This document shows, one piece after another, positions 17,470 to 25,600 of a stretch of DNA of 64,000 nt. This stretch comes from Stercoripulliclostridium_A sp963642145 (GTDB lineage Bacteria; Bacillota; Clostridia; Christensenellales; DTU072): contig CAVIFU010000001.1 in NCBI GenBank assembly GCA_963642145.1, positions 71,334-135,333 of the forward strand, written 5' to 3'. The notes under the pieces are model-generated. The model had not been told where the DNA came from, ran no database searches, and saw only the letters and a program-made list of their open reading frames with translations. Each line of letters begins with the position of its first letter. Within the stretch, counting starts at the first letter, position 1. The position numbers and the translations under genes are program-made.

Positions 17470-18632
17470 TCCTCACCTCCGAATTTACATATAATATATT
17501 CCCTTACCTCGCGTTCGATACTCAAAATATCTTCAACGGACTCGATTATTCCACAGTTAAACTTGTTCAACGCGCATTCTACTGCGTCTGAAATGCCGTA
17601 GAAATTCAGTTTGCCGTTCAAATATAAGTCAACGGCAACCTCATCGGCTACGCAAAGCACCGCGCCGAGGTAGTCCGATTCCGACGCCAACACCTTCTCC
17701 GCGAGGGCAAAGCAAGGGAATTTATCTCTGTCCGGCTCCGAAAAAGTCAAATTCGACAGCGCGCAAATATCCAAAGCCAGCGGCGCGCCAGTAATCGGAC
17801 AACGTTTGGGATGCGTAAGCGCATATTGAATCGGTATCCGCATATCCGGAGCATAATAAACAAGTTTTGACGTGCCGTCACGGAACGTGACGGACGCATG
17901 GATCAAGCTTTCTCTATGCACAACGGCTTTAACGTTATTCGTACCGAACAGATGTTTTGCTTCAATCAGCTCAAACCCTTTATTCATGAGCGTAGCGGTG
18001 TCCACCGTTACTTTTTTGCCCATTTTCCAGTTGGGATTGCTCAATGCGTCTTTGTGGCTTGTTCTGCTTATCTCTTCTTTTGAGAGATCTCTGAACGCTC
18101 CGCCGGACGCCGTTATCGTTATACCGTCCACGCAATCCGATTCTTCGCCGTTTAGGCAGGTCCAAATCGCTGAGTGCTCGGAATCAATCGGAAGTATGCG
18201 TTCTCCTACTTTTGCGCCGAGCTCTTTAGCCATACGCATGAACAATCCGCCACCCGCGACAAACGTTTCTTTGTTGGCGGTGATAAGTTTGGCGCCTGCT
18301 CTGAGAGCCGCGAAAGAAGGCGCGATTCCCGCAAATCCGCTTATGCCGTTTACTACTACGTCTATACCGTCGAAAGTCGCGGGATCTCCGAGCGCTCGGG
18401 TAGTATGGAAATGCTTGTTAGCGTCGGAACCGTCAACGGGATAGTCGTCGTTAGAATAAATTCTTACGACGGAAGGGTAATTCGCGAATTCATCGCGAAG
18501 CCGTCTGCCCTGTTTGTTCGCGGAAACCAACGCAATAACGTATTCGTTCCCGAGAACCTGTCTGACTTGCGTTCCGATAGAACCTGTTGCCCCGAGAATG
18601 GCAATTTTTTGTTTATTAGCCCTATCCATCAT
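17463..18632 (-). CDS. dxr: 1-deoxy-D-xylulose 5-phosphate reductoisomerase
   Basis: A 389-residue Dxr (IspC), which makes MEP from DXP with NADPH. The N-terminal NADPH-binding GATGSIGTQ motif, the metal-binding PIDSEHSAIWTCL, ASGGAFRD and the NPNWKMGKKVTVDTATLMNKGFELIEA block are all intact. The start overlaps the cdsA stop (ATGA-type junction) and the end overlaps rseP, indicating tight translational coupling through the uppS-cdsA-dxr-rseP-ispG unit. Confidence 0.96.
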   Translation of the reverse strand: MMDRANKQKIAILGATGSIGTQVRQVLGNEYVIALVSANKQGRRLRDEFANYPSVVRIYSNDDYPVDGSDANKHFHTTRALGDPATFDGIDVVVNGISGFAGIAPSFAALRAGAKLITANKETFVAGGGLFMRMAKELGAKVGERILPIDSEHSAIWTCLNGEESDCVDGITITASGGAFRDLSKEEISRTSHKDALSNPNWKMGKKVTVDTATLMNKGFELIEAKHLFGTNNVKAVVHRESLIHASVTFRDGTSKLVYYAPDMRIPIQYALTHPKRCPITGAPLALDICALSNLTFSEPDRDKFPCFALAEKVLASESDYLGAVLCVADEVAVDLYLNGKLNFYGISDAVECALNKFNCGIIESVEDILSIEREVREYIICKFGGEEC

Positions 18633-19489
18633 GCCGGTATCGGTGTAAATGCCATCAAAACGGCTGTAAAGTATACGGCGAATATAATGCTGTCAAGCCT
18701 ATCGATAACTCCGCCGTGGCTGCCGAGCAAGGTCGAAAAGTCCTTGATTTCAAATTCTCTTTTGATTTTAGAGGCAAACAAGTCTCCGAGTTCGGATATG
18801 ACGGCTATCGCCGTACCGGTCAAAGCATAGAACAAGATCGGATTTTTGAATACGTCGGAGAATCTGAGCGCGTCGTTTACCGGGACCCCGGCATACTCAA
18901 ACATCGCATAAACTATCAGCGCGCCTCCGGCACCGCCGAGCAAGCCCAAAATCGAACCAGAGTATGTTTTTTTAGGGCTGATCGTCGGGAAAATCTTCGG
19001 ACCTTTTATTGCGCTTCCGGCATAAAACGCAACGGTATCCGAGAGCATCGCCGCCGCTGCCGCCATAAGGATGGGAAGCATGCCGTAGTAATGCGTCATG
19101 CTCAAAGCAACGCCGAACGGAAGCGCCGCATACACCGTTACGAGCAAAGTATACAGCAATCCGTTAATCCCTATTTTTTTATCAAAGATAAAGAAGATAA
19201 ATGCGAGCATTGTTCCCACGCCGAATACGGTCCAAAGTCCTTTATAGCCGAAGAACCAAATCATCGGATAAACGGCAATGAGTTCCAAGGCAATCGGAAT
19301 TACGGCAACGTTGTAGCCGTGCTTTTTGCCCTGGCTAATCATTTCGTAGGTGCAGAATCCGGATACGATAAGCAAAAGCGCGTCAAAGAACGGTTGTCCC
19401 TTGCCGTCCCACAGCCCGGTGAGGAGTACAAAACCCATCAATACTCCGAGCATTGCCAAACCGAGAATTGTTTTTTTGAGCATTTTCAT
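18629..19489 (-). CDS. cdsA: Phosphatidate cytidylyltransferase
   Basis: A 286-residue multi-pass membrane enzyme making CDP-diacylglycerol from phosphatidic acid and CTP. The C-terminal family signature is complete: SKIKREFEIKDFSTLLGSHGGVIDRLDS. About eight hydrophobic segments are visible. Its start overlaps the uppS stop by one base and its end overlaps dxr by four bases. Confidence 0.94.
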   Translation of the reverse strand: MKMLKKTILGLAMLGVLMGFVLLTGLWDGKGQPFFDALLLIVSGFCTYEMISQGKKHGYNVAVIPIALELIAVYPMIWFFGYKGLWTVFGVGTMLAFIFFIFDKKIGINGLLYTLLVTVYAALPFGVALSMTHYYGMLPILMAAAAAMLSDTVAFYAGSAIKGPKIFPTISPKKTYSGSILGLLGGAGGALIVYAMFEYAGVPVNDALRFSDVFKNPILFYALTGTAIAVISELGDLFASKIKREFEIKDFSTLLGSHGGVIDRLDSIIFAVYFTAVLMAFTPIPA

Positions 19490-20175
19490 TATACGTTACC
19501 GAAATTCCTTTTTATTTTCTTATATTGCTTCATCACGTCGTACACGTCGCCTTTGTCTGCGTCCGGGAACAACTTATCGAGGAAAAACATTTCCGCATAC
19601 GTCGTTCTGAACGGTAAATATCCGGACAACCTTTTGTAACCGCCGTATCTTATCAGCGCGTCTACCGGAGGCAAAGAGGCAGAATACATATATTGTTCCA
19701 CTTCTTCTATTGTCGTAGACGTATAATCGGCGTTGACGAGTTTTTGGGCAAATACGTAATTAAACGCCTTGGTTATTTCGTCCATGCCGTTGTATGCAAA
19801 CACAAACGCAAGCGTCATGCCCCTATTGTTAATTGTCGCGGCATTGGCTTTGGAAATTGTTCCCATCAACTCCGGAGTCAAGCTTTGGTAATCTCCCACA
19901 AAAAACAAGCGATAACCGCGTTCTTTGCATATCGGGAGCAAAGTGTTTTCGAGGTAATCGGCGTATACGGAAGACAGCGCAAGCGACGCGCCGGCACCTC
20001 TCTTTTTGTTTTCCGCGCTTGAAACGTAAAAAGACACACACGCGAGCCTAAGCTCGTCGCATGCGTCTATGATATCGGTTATGGCGCGTGTGCCGTACAA
20101 GTAACCGTTTACTCGCGGCAAATTACGTTTGGCGGCCCACCTTCCGGCGCCGTCGGGGATTACGGCAAGATGCAT
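19489..20175 (-). CDS. uppS: Divergent undecaprenyl (isoprenyl) diphosphate synthase
   Basis: A 228-residue cis-prenyltransferase in the standard frr-uppS-cdsA position; it should extend farnesyl diphosphate to the C55 lipid carrier for peptidoglycan. The catalytic Asp region reads IPDGAGRWA rather than the usual IMDGNGRWA. The following GHKAG-like segment is GYLYG, and the FSSENW segment is VSSAENKKR. The C-terminal block RYGGYKRLSGYLPFRTTYAEMFF keeps both arginines and the Glu seen in RTGGExRISNF...YAEF. The fold and position support UppS, but several substrate-contact residues differ, so chain length or activity could be altered. Confidence 0.85.
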   Translation of the reverse strand: MHLAVIPDGAGRWAAKRNLPRVNGYLYGTRAITDIIDACDELRLACVSFYVSSAENKKRGAGASLALSSVYADYLENTLLPICKERGYRLFFVGDYQSLTPELMGTISKANAATINNRGMTLAFVFAYNGMDEITKAFNYVFAQKLVNADYTSTTIEEVEQYMYSASLPPVDALIRYGGYKRLSGYLPFRTTYAEMFFLDKLFPDADKGDVYDVMKQYKKIKRNFGNV

Positions 20176-20179
20176 GGAC

Positions 20180-20755
20180 CTATACGGACATGATCTCCGT
20201 TTCTTTGTCGGCGGCTATTTTTTCAACGTCCGCAATGGCTGTCGAAACGATTTTTTCAACGTCTTTTTCTTGTCCGTAGAGATCGTCCTCTGTCGTGATG
20301 CCGTCTTTTTTGTATCCGCGCAGAAGCTCTATGGCGTCGCGACGGATGTTACGTATGGCAACTTTGGCGTTTTCCGCCGTGCTTTTGACCTCTTTCACGA
20401 GGGCGCGACGACGTTCTTCGGTAAGTTCGGGAAATACCATGCGCAATACTTTGCCGTCGTTTGTCGGGAATATTCCGAGGTTGGCTGCAATAATAGCTTT
20501 CTCCACGGATTTAAGCGCACTGCCGTCCCAAACGTTGATGATAAGCATTCTTGCTTCCGGGACGGTAATGTTAGCCATTTGATTTATGGGCGTATCCACG
20601 CCGTAGTACGGCACGACAACTTTATCCAAGATGTGAGGGTTGGCTCTGCCGGCGCGGAGCGATTGATATTCCGTATGCAGATTCGCAATCGTTTTGGCAA
20701 CGCGTTCGTTAAGATCGTCAAATACCATTTGTACTTCCATTAGTTCGTAGGACAT
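20180..20755 (-). CDS. frr: Ribosome recycling factor
   Basis: A 191-residue RRF, which with EF-G splits post-termination ribosomes. LRAGRANPHILDKVVVPYYGVDTPINQMANITVPEARMLIINVWD and FPELTEERRRALVKEVKSTAENAKVAIRNIRRDA are classic. The GTGAGGTAATAT sequence before the ATG supplies the ribosome site. It is the first gene of the block leading into uppS; pyrH and tsf are not adjacent in this window. Confidence 0.96.
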   Translation of the reverse strand: MSYELMEVQMVFDDLNERVAKTIANLHTEYQSLRAGRANPHILDKVVVPYYGVDTPINQMANITVPEARMLIINVWDGSALKSVEKAIIAANLGIFPTNDGKVLRMVFPELTEERRRALVKEVKSTAENAKVAIRNIRRDAIELLRGYKKDGITTEDDLYGQEKDVEKIVSTAIADVEKIAADKETEIMSV

Positions 20756-20859
20756 ATATTACCTCACTTGATTTCTTTTTAATTATAATAACATAGCGCG
20801 CGCGACAATACAAGTGTTTTTTATAAATCGGTACTTACGTAGTCGGGACAGAATCGGCT

Positions 20860-20896
20860 AAAAAAAGAGCTGTTAACGACTCATTCATTAACAGCC
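20860..20896 (-). terminator. Intrinsic terminator of the spoIIIA operon
   Basis: GGCTGTTAA-type stem around a short loop followed by a T-run on the minus strand, just after the spoIIIAH stop. It separates the sporulation operon from frr. Confidence 0.85.
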
Positions 20897-20903
20897 CCTA
20901 TTC

Positions 20904-21431
20904 TTATACGTAAGGAATTACCACTACGTTTTGCGCTTTGAAATCCGTTTCGGAAACGACTATGTTAAGTATTTGCGCGGCGTCTTCGAGCGTTAAATCC
21001 TCATCCATCACCACAACGTTTACATTGTCGGTGCTGATTGTTACAACGCAGTCTTGGAAGCCTTTGGCTTTTATCAGCCCTTCGAGGACGAGTTCGGTTT
21101 CCATCGCGCTTGTCAATTTGAGCTTTTGATTCTCGGCGCCTTGTACCGCGCTCTCCGTTGAAGTTGCGGATGCGATTATGTCGTCAAGGTACGCAATTTC
21201 TTGAGTACGAGTCGCTTCCCTATCCGTTCGATACGTCGAGAAGAAAGTCGCTTGCGAGCTTGCGTTATTCACATCGGTTGAGGATCCGTCGGCGTTCTTT
21301 TTGACGTTCAAAAAGTAATTCAAACACCCTGTCGCTACCAAAAGCGCAACCATACAGGCAATAACTATAATTTTCTTTTTGTTGGCTTTCAATATGCCGG
21401 CGAATTTAGAAAGTTTGCTGTTTTGCTTCAT
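20904..21431 (-). CDS. spoIIIAH: Stage III sporulation protein AH
   Basis: A 175-residue protein with a cytoplasmic lysine-rich N-terminus, one membrane segment (residues ~20-42) and an extracellular YscJ/FliF-like domain. In the family it pairs with forespore SpoIIQ to form the mother-cell-to-forespore channel. The heptad-like helix EIAYLDDIIASATSTESAVQGAENQKLKLTSAMETELVLEGLIKAKGF and DCVVTISTDNVNVVV are typical. Last gene of the operon; its start overlaps spoIIIAG by four bases. Confidence 0.9.
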   Translation of the reverse strand: MKQNSKLSKFAGILKANKKKIIVIACMVALLVATGCLNYFLNVKKNADGSSTDVNNASSQATFFSTYRTDREATRTQEIAYLDDIIASATSTESAVQGAENQKLKLTSAMETELVLEGLIKAKGFQDCVVTISTDNVNVVVMDEDLTLEDAAQILNIVVSETDFKAQNVVVIPYV

Positions 21432-21961
21432 ACATCTCTCCTTGTAAATATTTGTATAGAGTTTGCGTTAACGCCGAGTACCGTTGCAGTTGCCTGTAAC
21501 AAGCGGAGTTTGACCATAACGTTATCCGCGCCTTCGGCAACTATGATTACGCCTTGAATTTGCGGCATTTTTTCTTGTAGTACAATTACATCCGAATTGG
21601 TTATTAGCGGTGAAGACGTAGTAGTTGTCGTAGTTGTTTGTCCGTTGCTTCCCGTCGTAGTCGTCGTGTGCGAATTATTGGTTGACGCCGTCACGATTTC
21701 GGAAGTCGCGCTGTATGTAATCATGACTTTTACGCTACCGGCTCCGTCTATTTCCGAGAGAATATCGGCAAGCCTCGATTCAAGTCCGTCCGTAAGCGAT
21801 GAAGTTTCTTTGGCGGCGGATTCCGTGCTTGTTTCCTTAGTCGTCTTTTCGTTTACGTTAAAGTATATTATCAACAGTACCGCGATTATGATTACTCCCA
21901 CAATAATTTCTATATGCTTTACGGATTTTATCCTTTGAGCCAGTTCTTTAAGTTTATTCAT
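21428..21961 (-). CDS. spoIIIAG: Stage III sporulation protein AG
   Basis: A 177-residue protein with one N-terminal membrane helix (IEIIVGVIIIAVLLIIYF) and an extracellular ring-forming domain (LADILSEIDGAGSVKVMITYSAT... and VIIVAEGADNVMVKLRLLQATATVLGVNANSIQIF). A threonine-rich insertion (HTTTTTGSNGQTTTTTTTSS) lies in the middle, consistent with the large family beta-insertion that builds the channel barrel. The ATG at 21961 is chosen over the track-like upstream extension because MNKLKELAQRIKS begins the family-type cytoplasmic segment and overlaps spoIIIAF by eight bases. Confidence 0.88.
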   Translation of the reverse strand: MNKLKELAQRIKSVKHIEIIVGVIIIAVLLIIYFNVNEKTTKETSTESAAKETSSLTDGLESRLADILSEIDGAGSVKVMITYSATSEIVTASTNNSHTTTTTGSNGQTTTTTTTSSPLITNSDVIVLQEKMPQIQGVIIVAEGADNVMVKLRLLQATATVLGVNANSIQIFTRRDV

Positions 21962-22463
21962 AATCGAGCCCCGCAATTGTAATGTTTTCACCGTCAACGT
22001 TTATAGAAGTTTCTATAATTTCGGTAATGTCTGCAATAATATCTATATTTTTCTTTTCGGGAGATATTACGGCATTGGTAAAAATAGCCACAACCTTTTC
22101 AATCTTTTCGCCGTTATAACCCGTTATTTCGTACACGCTTACAAAAACGCCCTCATATCCGTGCTTCGATAAGCTCTCTACGCAAAGTGTTTCTTTCCGT
22201 GCCGTATCGGCGTCATATGCCGCTAAGTCCTCAGCGTCGAATTCACTTACCGACGCCGTCCGCGATTCTGTATCGAACAACTCCGCAATATCGAAATCCG
22301 AATTGACTAACTTCGGAATCGGATAAATTATAACAGCAAAGACAAGTAGCGCGGCTATGCCTTTGACATACTTTTTCGTCTCCCCGTCCGCAATAAAAAC
22401 GTCTATAAGCGTTGTCAAACAAACAACTCCGACTATGCTCATTATATACGCGGTAAAGCTCAT
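21954..22463 (-). CDS. spoIIIAF: Stage III sporulation protein AF
   Basis: A 169-residue protein with two N-terminal membrane helices (ending IYPIPKL) and a soluble C-terminal domain. Although weakly conserved, the order AE-AF-AG, the four-base overlap with spoIIIAE and the length identify it. It is a membrane component of the SpoIIIA feeding-channel complex in the mother cell. Confidence 0.85.
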   Translation of the reverse strand: MSFTAYIMSIVGVVCLTTLIDVFIADGETKKYVKGIAALLVFAVIIYPIPKLVNSDFDIAELFDTESRTASVSEFDAEDLAAYDADTARKETLCVESLSKHGYEGVFVSVYEITGYNGEKIEKVVAIFTNAVISPEKKNIDIIADITEIIETSINVDGENITIAGLDYE

Positions 22464-23713
22464 ACCACCCCCGCATTGAATGCGCCGATAACCGTCATGA
22501 AAATTACGAATATCATAAATCCGACGCCCGCGCAGGAGGCTATCGGCAAAGATAGATTTTGCGCCGTATTGTAGAGCAAATTTGTTACCTTTGCGTCCGT
22601 AACCGGCTCCAACAGCCCGGATAGCAGCTTAAGCGCAAGCGAGTAACAAACGGTTTTAATTATCGGCACAAGCGTAATCAAAAGTATCGCAATAAGCAGT
22701 GCCAGCCCGAAAGCGTTTTTTATCAAAACGGCGCTCGCGACCACAATATCGAAACCTTCCGCCAAATATCCGCCGAGTATGGGAATATAGCTCGATAACG
22801 CGAATTTCGCCGATTTTATGCTTACGGTGTCGATACTTGCACCTACCAGCCCTTGAGCGGAAATCATTGCGGTGATTATCGAAAATGTCAGTCCGAGCGT
22901 CCAACTTCCCACGGATTTCAAAGCTTTGGAGAGCTTGTCGAGTTTGATGTTGTCGCTCATATTGCCTATTATCGTAAATACCGTAACCGCGTAGAAAACA
23001 GGCAAAACGAACGTAACGATGATTTTGACGGCAAAACCGCAAAACAACGTTACGCAAGGCTCCAAAAAGCCCACGGTACCCGTTCCGCCTATCGCCGTAA
23101 TGATAGTTGCAAATATCGGTACGGATATTTCCGTCAACCGAGAAATACTCGTGATTACGTTTTTTATATCGATTATCAGATTGCTTACCGAAATACCTAT
23201 CGTTACGGCAATTCCGCCGTATACCGTCCAATATACGAGCTGTTTTGTGCTTTCTCTTTTGAAGCCCGATGTCAGTTGTTCGCTCATTCCGTAGAAAATC
23301 GCAAGTACGGCGATCCCTGCAAGAGAGGCAAAAGTCGCGCTCAAATTTTTAAGTACGGCTTTAATTAAGTAGTTAAGGATTTCTTCCGAGCCTATCGATA
23401 CGTTGCCGTCAATGATGTTTTTGAGCAAGACCTTTATACTTCCGCCGAGCGAGGACTTCAACGCTTCGTCCAAAGAGTCGAAATATTCGTCCAATTCCTT
23501 TGAATCCAAACCGTCGATGACTTTGTCTATCTCGTTTTCCATCTCTTTTTTTATGTCCTCTTCTTTTGCGTTCGCAACGCGCTCATTTACAGGCGCAATG
23601 CCCAAAATCAGCCCTATAAACGTAGCTATAGCTACAAGTATTGCTATTTTATGATACTTGCAACGGATGTTATTACTCCGGAGATTATTGGTAACGACAG
23701 TCCCAAAATACAT
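22460..23713 (-). CDS. spoIIIAE: Stage III sporulation protein AE
   Basis: A 417-residue polytopic membrane protein of the SpoIIIA complex. After a short basic segment comes a cleavable-looking signal (AILVAIATFIGLILGIAPVNERVANA), then a charged region and about seven hydrophobic helices with conserved blocks such as KQLVYWTVYGGIAVTIGISVSN and SSYIPILGGYLAEGFD. The ATG at 23713 lies 70 bases inside spoIIIAD; GGAGG is placed seven bases before it, so the long overlap is accepted. No other standard start lies between it and the signal peptide. Confidence 0.87.
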   Translation of the reverse strand: MYFGTVVTNNLRSNNIRCKYHKIAILVAIATFIGLILGIAPVNERVANAKEEDIKKEMENEIDKVIDGLDSKELDEYFDSLDEALKSSLGGSIKVLLKNIIDGNVSIGSEEILNYLIKAVLKNLSATFASLAGIAVLAIFYGMSEQLTSGFKRESTKQLVYWTVYGGIAVTIGISVSNLIIDIKNVITSISRLTEISVPIFATIITAIGGTGTVGFLEPCVTLFCGFAVKIIVTFVLPVFYAVTVFTIIGNMSDNIKLDKLSKALKSVGSWTLGLTFSIITAMISAQGLVGASIDTVSIKSAKFALSSYIPILGGYLAEGFDIVVASAVLIKNAFGLALLIAILLITLVPIIKTVCYSLALKLLSGLLEPVTDAKVTNLLYNTAQNLSLPIASCAGVGFMIFVIFMTVIGAFNAGVV

Positions 23714-24030
23714 ACTTTACCTCCGAACAAAATTTTTTTTGCAATAGACGGCGAGCCGTAATCCTCCGCAACGTTTCCGCTAAACTCCGTTATATACCCG
23801 ACGCCTATTACTCTTATTACGGTTTTGATTATTTTATTATCGAGACCGGCAAGCTCCACGAGGCGCATGTATTCGTCTAAGATTCCCGTAAATTCATCTA
23901 TCAGAGAAACTACTATGATTATCCCCGTAACAATTCCCGCAAGAGCGGCAAGCGACGGTTTAACCTCTTTTAGCACGGTAGAACATATAAGCCCGAGCAT
24001 GCCTATTCCGATGATTTTAATGATGCTCAT
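23644..24030 (-). CDS. spoIIIAD: Stage III sporulation protein AD
   Basis: A 128-residue membrane protein with four predicted helices (IIKIIGIGMLGLICSTVLKEVKPSLAALAGIVTGIIIVVSLID; YITEFSGNVAEDYGSPSIAKKILFGGKVCILGLSLPIISGVI). This is the SpoIIIAD family. Its 3' end carries the GGAGG and start of spoIIIAE. It overlaps spoIIIAC by four bases. Confidence 0.9.
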   Translation of the reverse strand: MSIIKIIGIGMLGLICSTVLKEVKPSLAALAGIVTGIIIVVSLIDEFTGILDEYMRLVELAGLDNKIIKTVIRVIGVGYITEFSGNVAEDYGSPSIAKKILFGGKVCILGLSLPIISGVITSVASIIK

Positions 24031-24230
24031 CCGTATAGATTAAAGAGCGATTGTACCGTTCCGAGGAGATCGGAGACCATATTTATAACCATAACGAGAA
24101 CGACTATGAGCGCGGTAAGCGTTACAAAAGTTCCGAGTTCTTTTTTGTCACTTTTGTCGAGTATGGTATTTATAACCGCGCTTAGAACGCCCACACCCGC
24201 TATTTTAAGTAAAGTTTCTATTCCCGTCAT
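24027..24230 (-). CDS. spoIIIAC: Stage III sporulation protein AC
   Basis: A 67-residue, two-helix membrane protein matching SpoIIIAC (LLKIAGVGVLSAVINTILDKSDKKELGTFVTLTALIVVLVMVI). Overlaps with both spoIIIAB and spoIIIAD by four bases show strict translational coupling. Confidence 0.9.
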   Translation of the reverse strand: MTGIETLLKIAGVGVLSAVINTILDKSDKKELGTFVTLTALIVVLVMVINMVSDLLGTVQSLFNLYG

Positions 24231-24709
24231 AGTATGATTATCAATAACCCGACGCCCAACAATATCAAGAGTTTACCGGCGAGTTCCCCCTTTTTAGATT
24301 TATCCGCCGTGGCGGTTTCTTTTAGTCCGAGCGCTGCGGCATATGCGCTTTTGAGTATATTGCGTCGCGCCTCGAAATCGCTTCTTGCAAGTTCGTTTAT
24401 GAATACGCAAATATCGTTTACGGCTTCTTTGGGCAGAGTCTTGCACTCGAAAACGGCTTTGTTGTTTGACTCCAAGCCGTCCGCGCATTTTGTAAGCGAG
24501 TTTTTGAGTTGCTCGGTGCGCGCGCCGTAATTACGCATAAGTTCGCATAGTCCTGTTCGCATGAATTCTGTTTCTCTCTCTACATAAGCGACAAATGAAA
24601 GGTAATCTTCCGCTACTGCAAGACGAATCTTGTAGTATTTTTCGATTTGAAAGCCTATGTAAGCGAAACCGATAACTATTACGGCGCCGAGGAGCAACTT
24701 GTATATCAT
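24227..24709 (-). CDS. spoIIIAB: Stage III sporulation protein AB
   Basis: A 160-residue protein with one N-terminal membrane helix and a C-terminal hydrophobic end (KLLILLGVGLLIIIL). Its soluble middle resembles the GspF-like domain of SpoIIIAB (YLSFVAYVERETEFMRTGLCELMRNYG). It is expected to contact the SpoIIIAA ATPase. Four-base overlaps join it to spoIIIAA and spoIIIAC. Confidence 0.88.
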   Translation of the reverse strand: MIYKLLLGAVIVIGFAYIGFQIEKYYKIRLAVAEDYLSFVAYVERETEFMRTGLCELMRNYGARTEQLKNSLTKCADGLESNNKAVFECKTLPKEAVNDICVFINELARSDFEARRNILKSAYAAALGLKETATADKSKKGELAGKLLILLGVGLLIIIL

Positions 24710-25524
24710 AACTTCACAATGGATTTTATGCTTCCCATTGTCGGCTTATTACTCAACGTAACGGCGTAATCGAAATGTTCTCCGATAATTTTCTTGATGT
24801 GTTCCGGTGCGGTTTTGTAATCTTTGATGTGCGCGCTGGCAATGATTTTTATACCGGATGAGCTTAATTCGGCAAGAGAGGCGACGTCGCGACTGAAATA
24901 AAGTTCGTCGCATACGACTACTTCAGGTGCCATTGCGCGCAGAATACCCTCCGCGACTATGCTTTTGGGTGCGTCGGACATCACATCCAAGTACTGTCCG
25001 AATCTGTAATTTTCGGAATAAATTTCTCCGCGTTCGTCAATTATCAATGTATCGGCCCTCTCCGAGCTTATGCGCGCCAAGTCGCGTATCAACGTGGTTT
25101 TACCGCAAAACGGCGGCGACATCAGCAACACACCCTTTTCAGAGTCAAGCAAGCGTTGCAAGGCGTTCGCGCAGCCAAAAATCTCATGCGGTATTCTGAT
25201 ATTTAACGACGTTGTATTTTTTATTGTGATAATTCTGCTTCCGTCCGTCACCGCTTGTCCGCAAATTCCTATTCTGATGCCGTCAAAGGTAACGTATCCC
25301 CTCTTAATCTCGTCTTGAAACGCATATAAAGAGTTTTTTGTAGCTCGCGCGAGTATGGTTTGGATGTCGTCCTTTGTCGCTGCGACGCGCAAAGTGCGCC
25401 TTTCCGTACCGTTTTTGATTACGACGGCTCTGTTTGCGCGCACGCAAACTTCCGTCAGTTCGTTTGTCTTAAATTCGGCGGTTATTTCCGAGTACAATGC
25501 AGCCCCGAGCAAATAGTCAAGCAT
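24706..25524 (-). CDS. spoIIIAA: Stage III sporulation protein AA, secretion-type ATPase
   Basis: A 272-residue cytoplasmic ATPase of the type II/IV secretion class that powers the SpoIIIA complex in the mother cell. The Walker A variant is SPPFCGKTTLIRDLAR, as in the family (SPPxCGKTT); Walker B/Asp box is DTLIIDERGEIY and a second acidic motif is EVVVCDELYF. It is the operon's first gene. The ATG lacks a Shine-Dalgarno; a TACAAT box ends five bases before it. Confidence 0.92.
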   Translation of the reverse strand: MLDYLLGAALYSEITAEFKTNELTEVCVRANRAVVIKNGTERRTLRVAATKDDIQTILARATKNSLYAFQDEIKRGYVTFDGIRIGICGQAVTDGSRIITIKNTTSLNIRIPHEIFGCANALQRLLDSEKGVLLMSPPFCGKTTLIRDLARISSERADTLIIDERGEIYSENYRFGQYLDVMSDAPKSIVAEGILRAMAPEVVVCDELYFSRDVASLAELSSSGIKIIASAHIKDYKTAPEHIKKIIGEHFDYAVTLSNKPTMGSIKSIVKL

Positions 25525-25529
25525 ATAAA

Positions 25530-25560
25530 ATTGTACTCGGTAACGGGCAAAAAAATAACG
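25530..25560 (-). promoter_or_regulatory. Weak candidate promoter of the spoIIIA operon
   Basis: AGTACAAT lies five bases before the spoIIIAA ATG and resembles a sigma-E -10 element (CATACAAT). An AT-rich GTTATTT lies about 15 bases upstream inside the efp terminator region. Mother-cell sigma-E control is known for spoIIIA in Bacillus; the match here is imperfect. Confidence 0.3.
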
Positions 25561-25578
25561 GCAACTTTCGTTGCCGTT
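25549..25578 (-). terminator. Intrinsic terminator of efp
   Basis: Perfect nine-base-pair stem AACGGCAAC / GTTGCCGTT closed by a GAAA tetraloop and followed by seven Ts on the minus strand. It lies 23 bases after the efp stop. Confidence 0.92.
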
Positions 25579-25600
25579 TGATATAATTTCTTAGTTGAGA

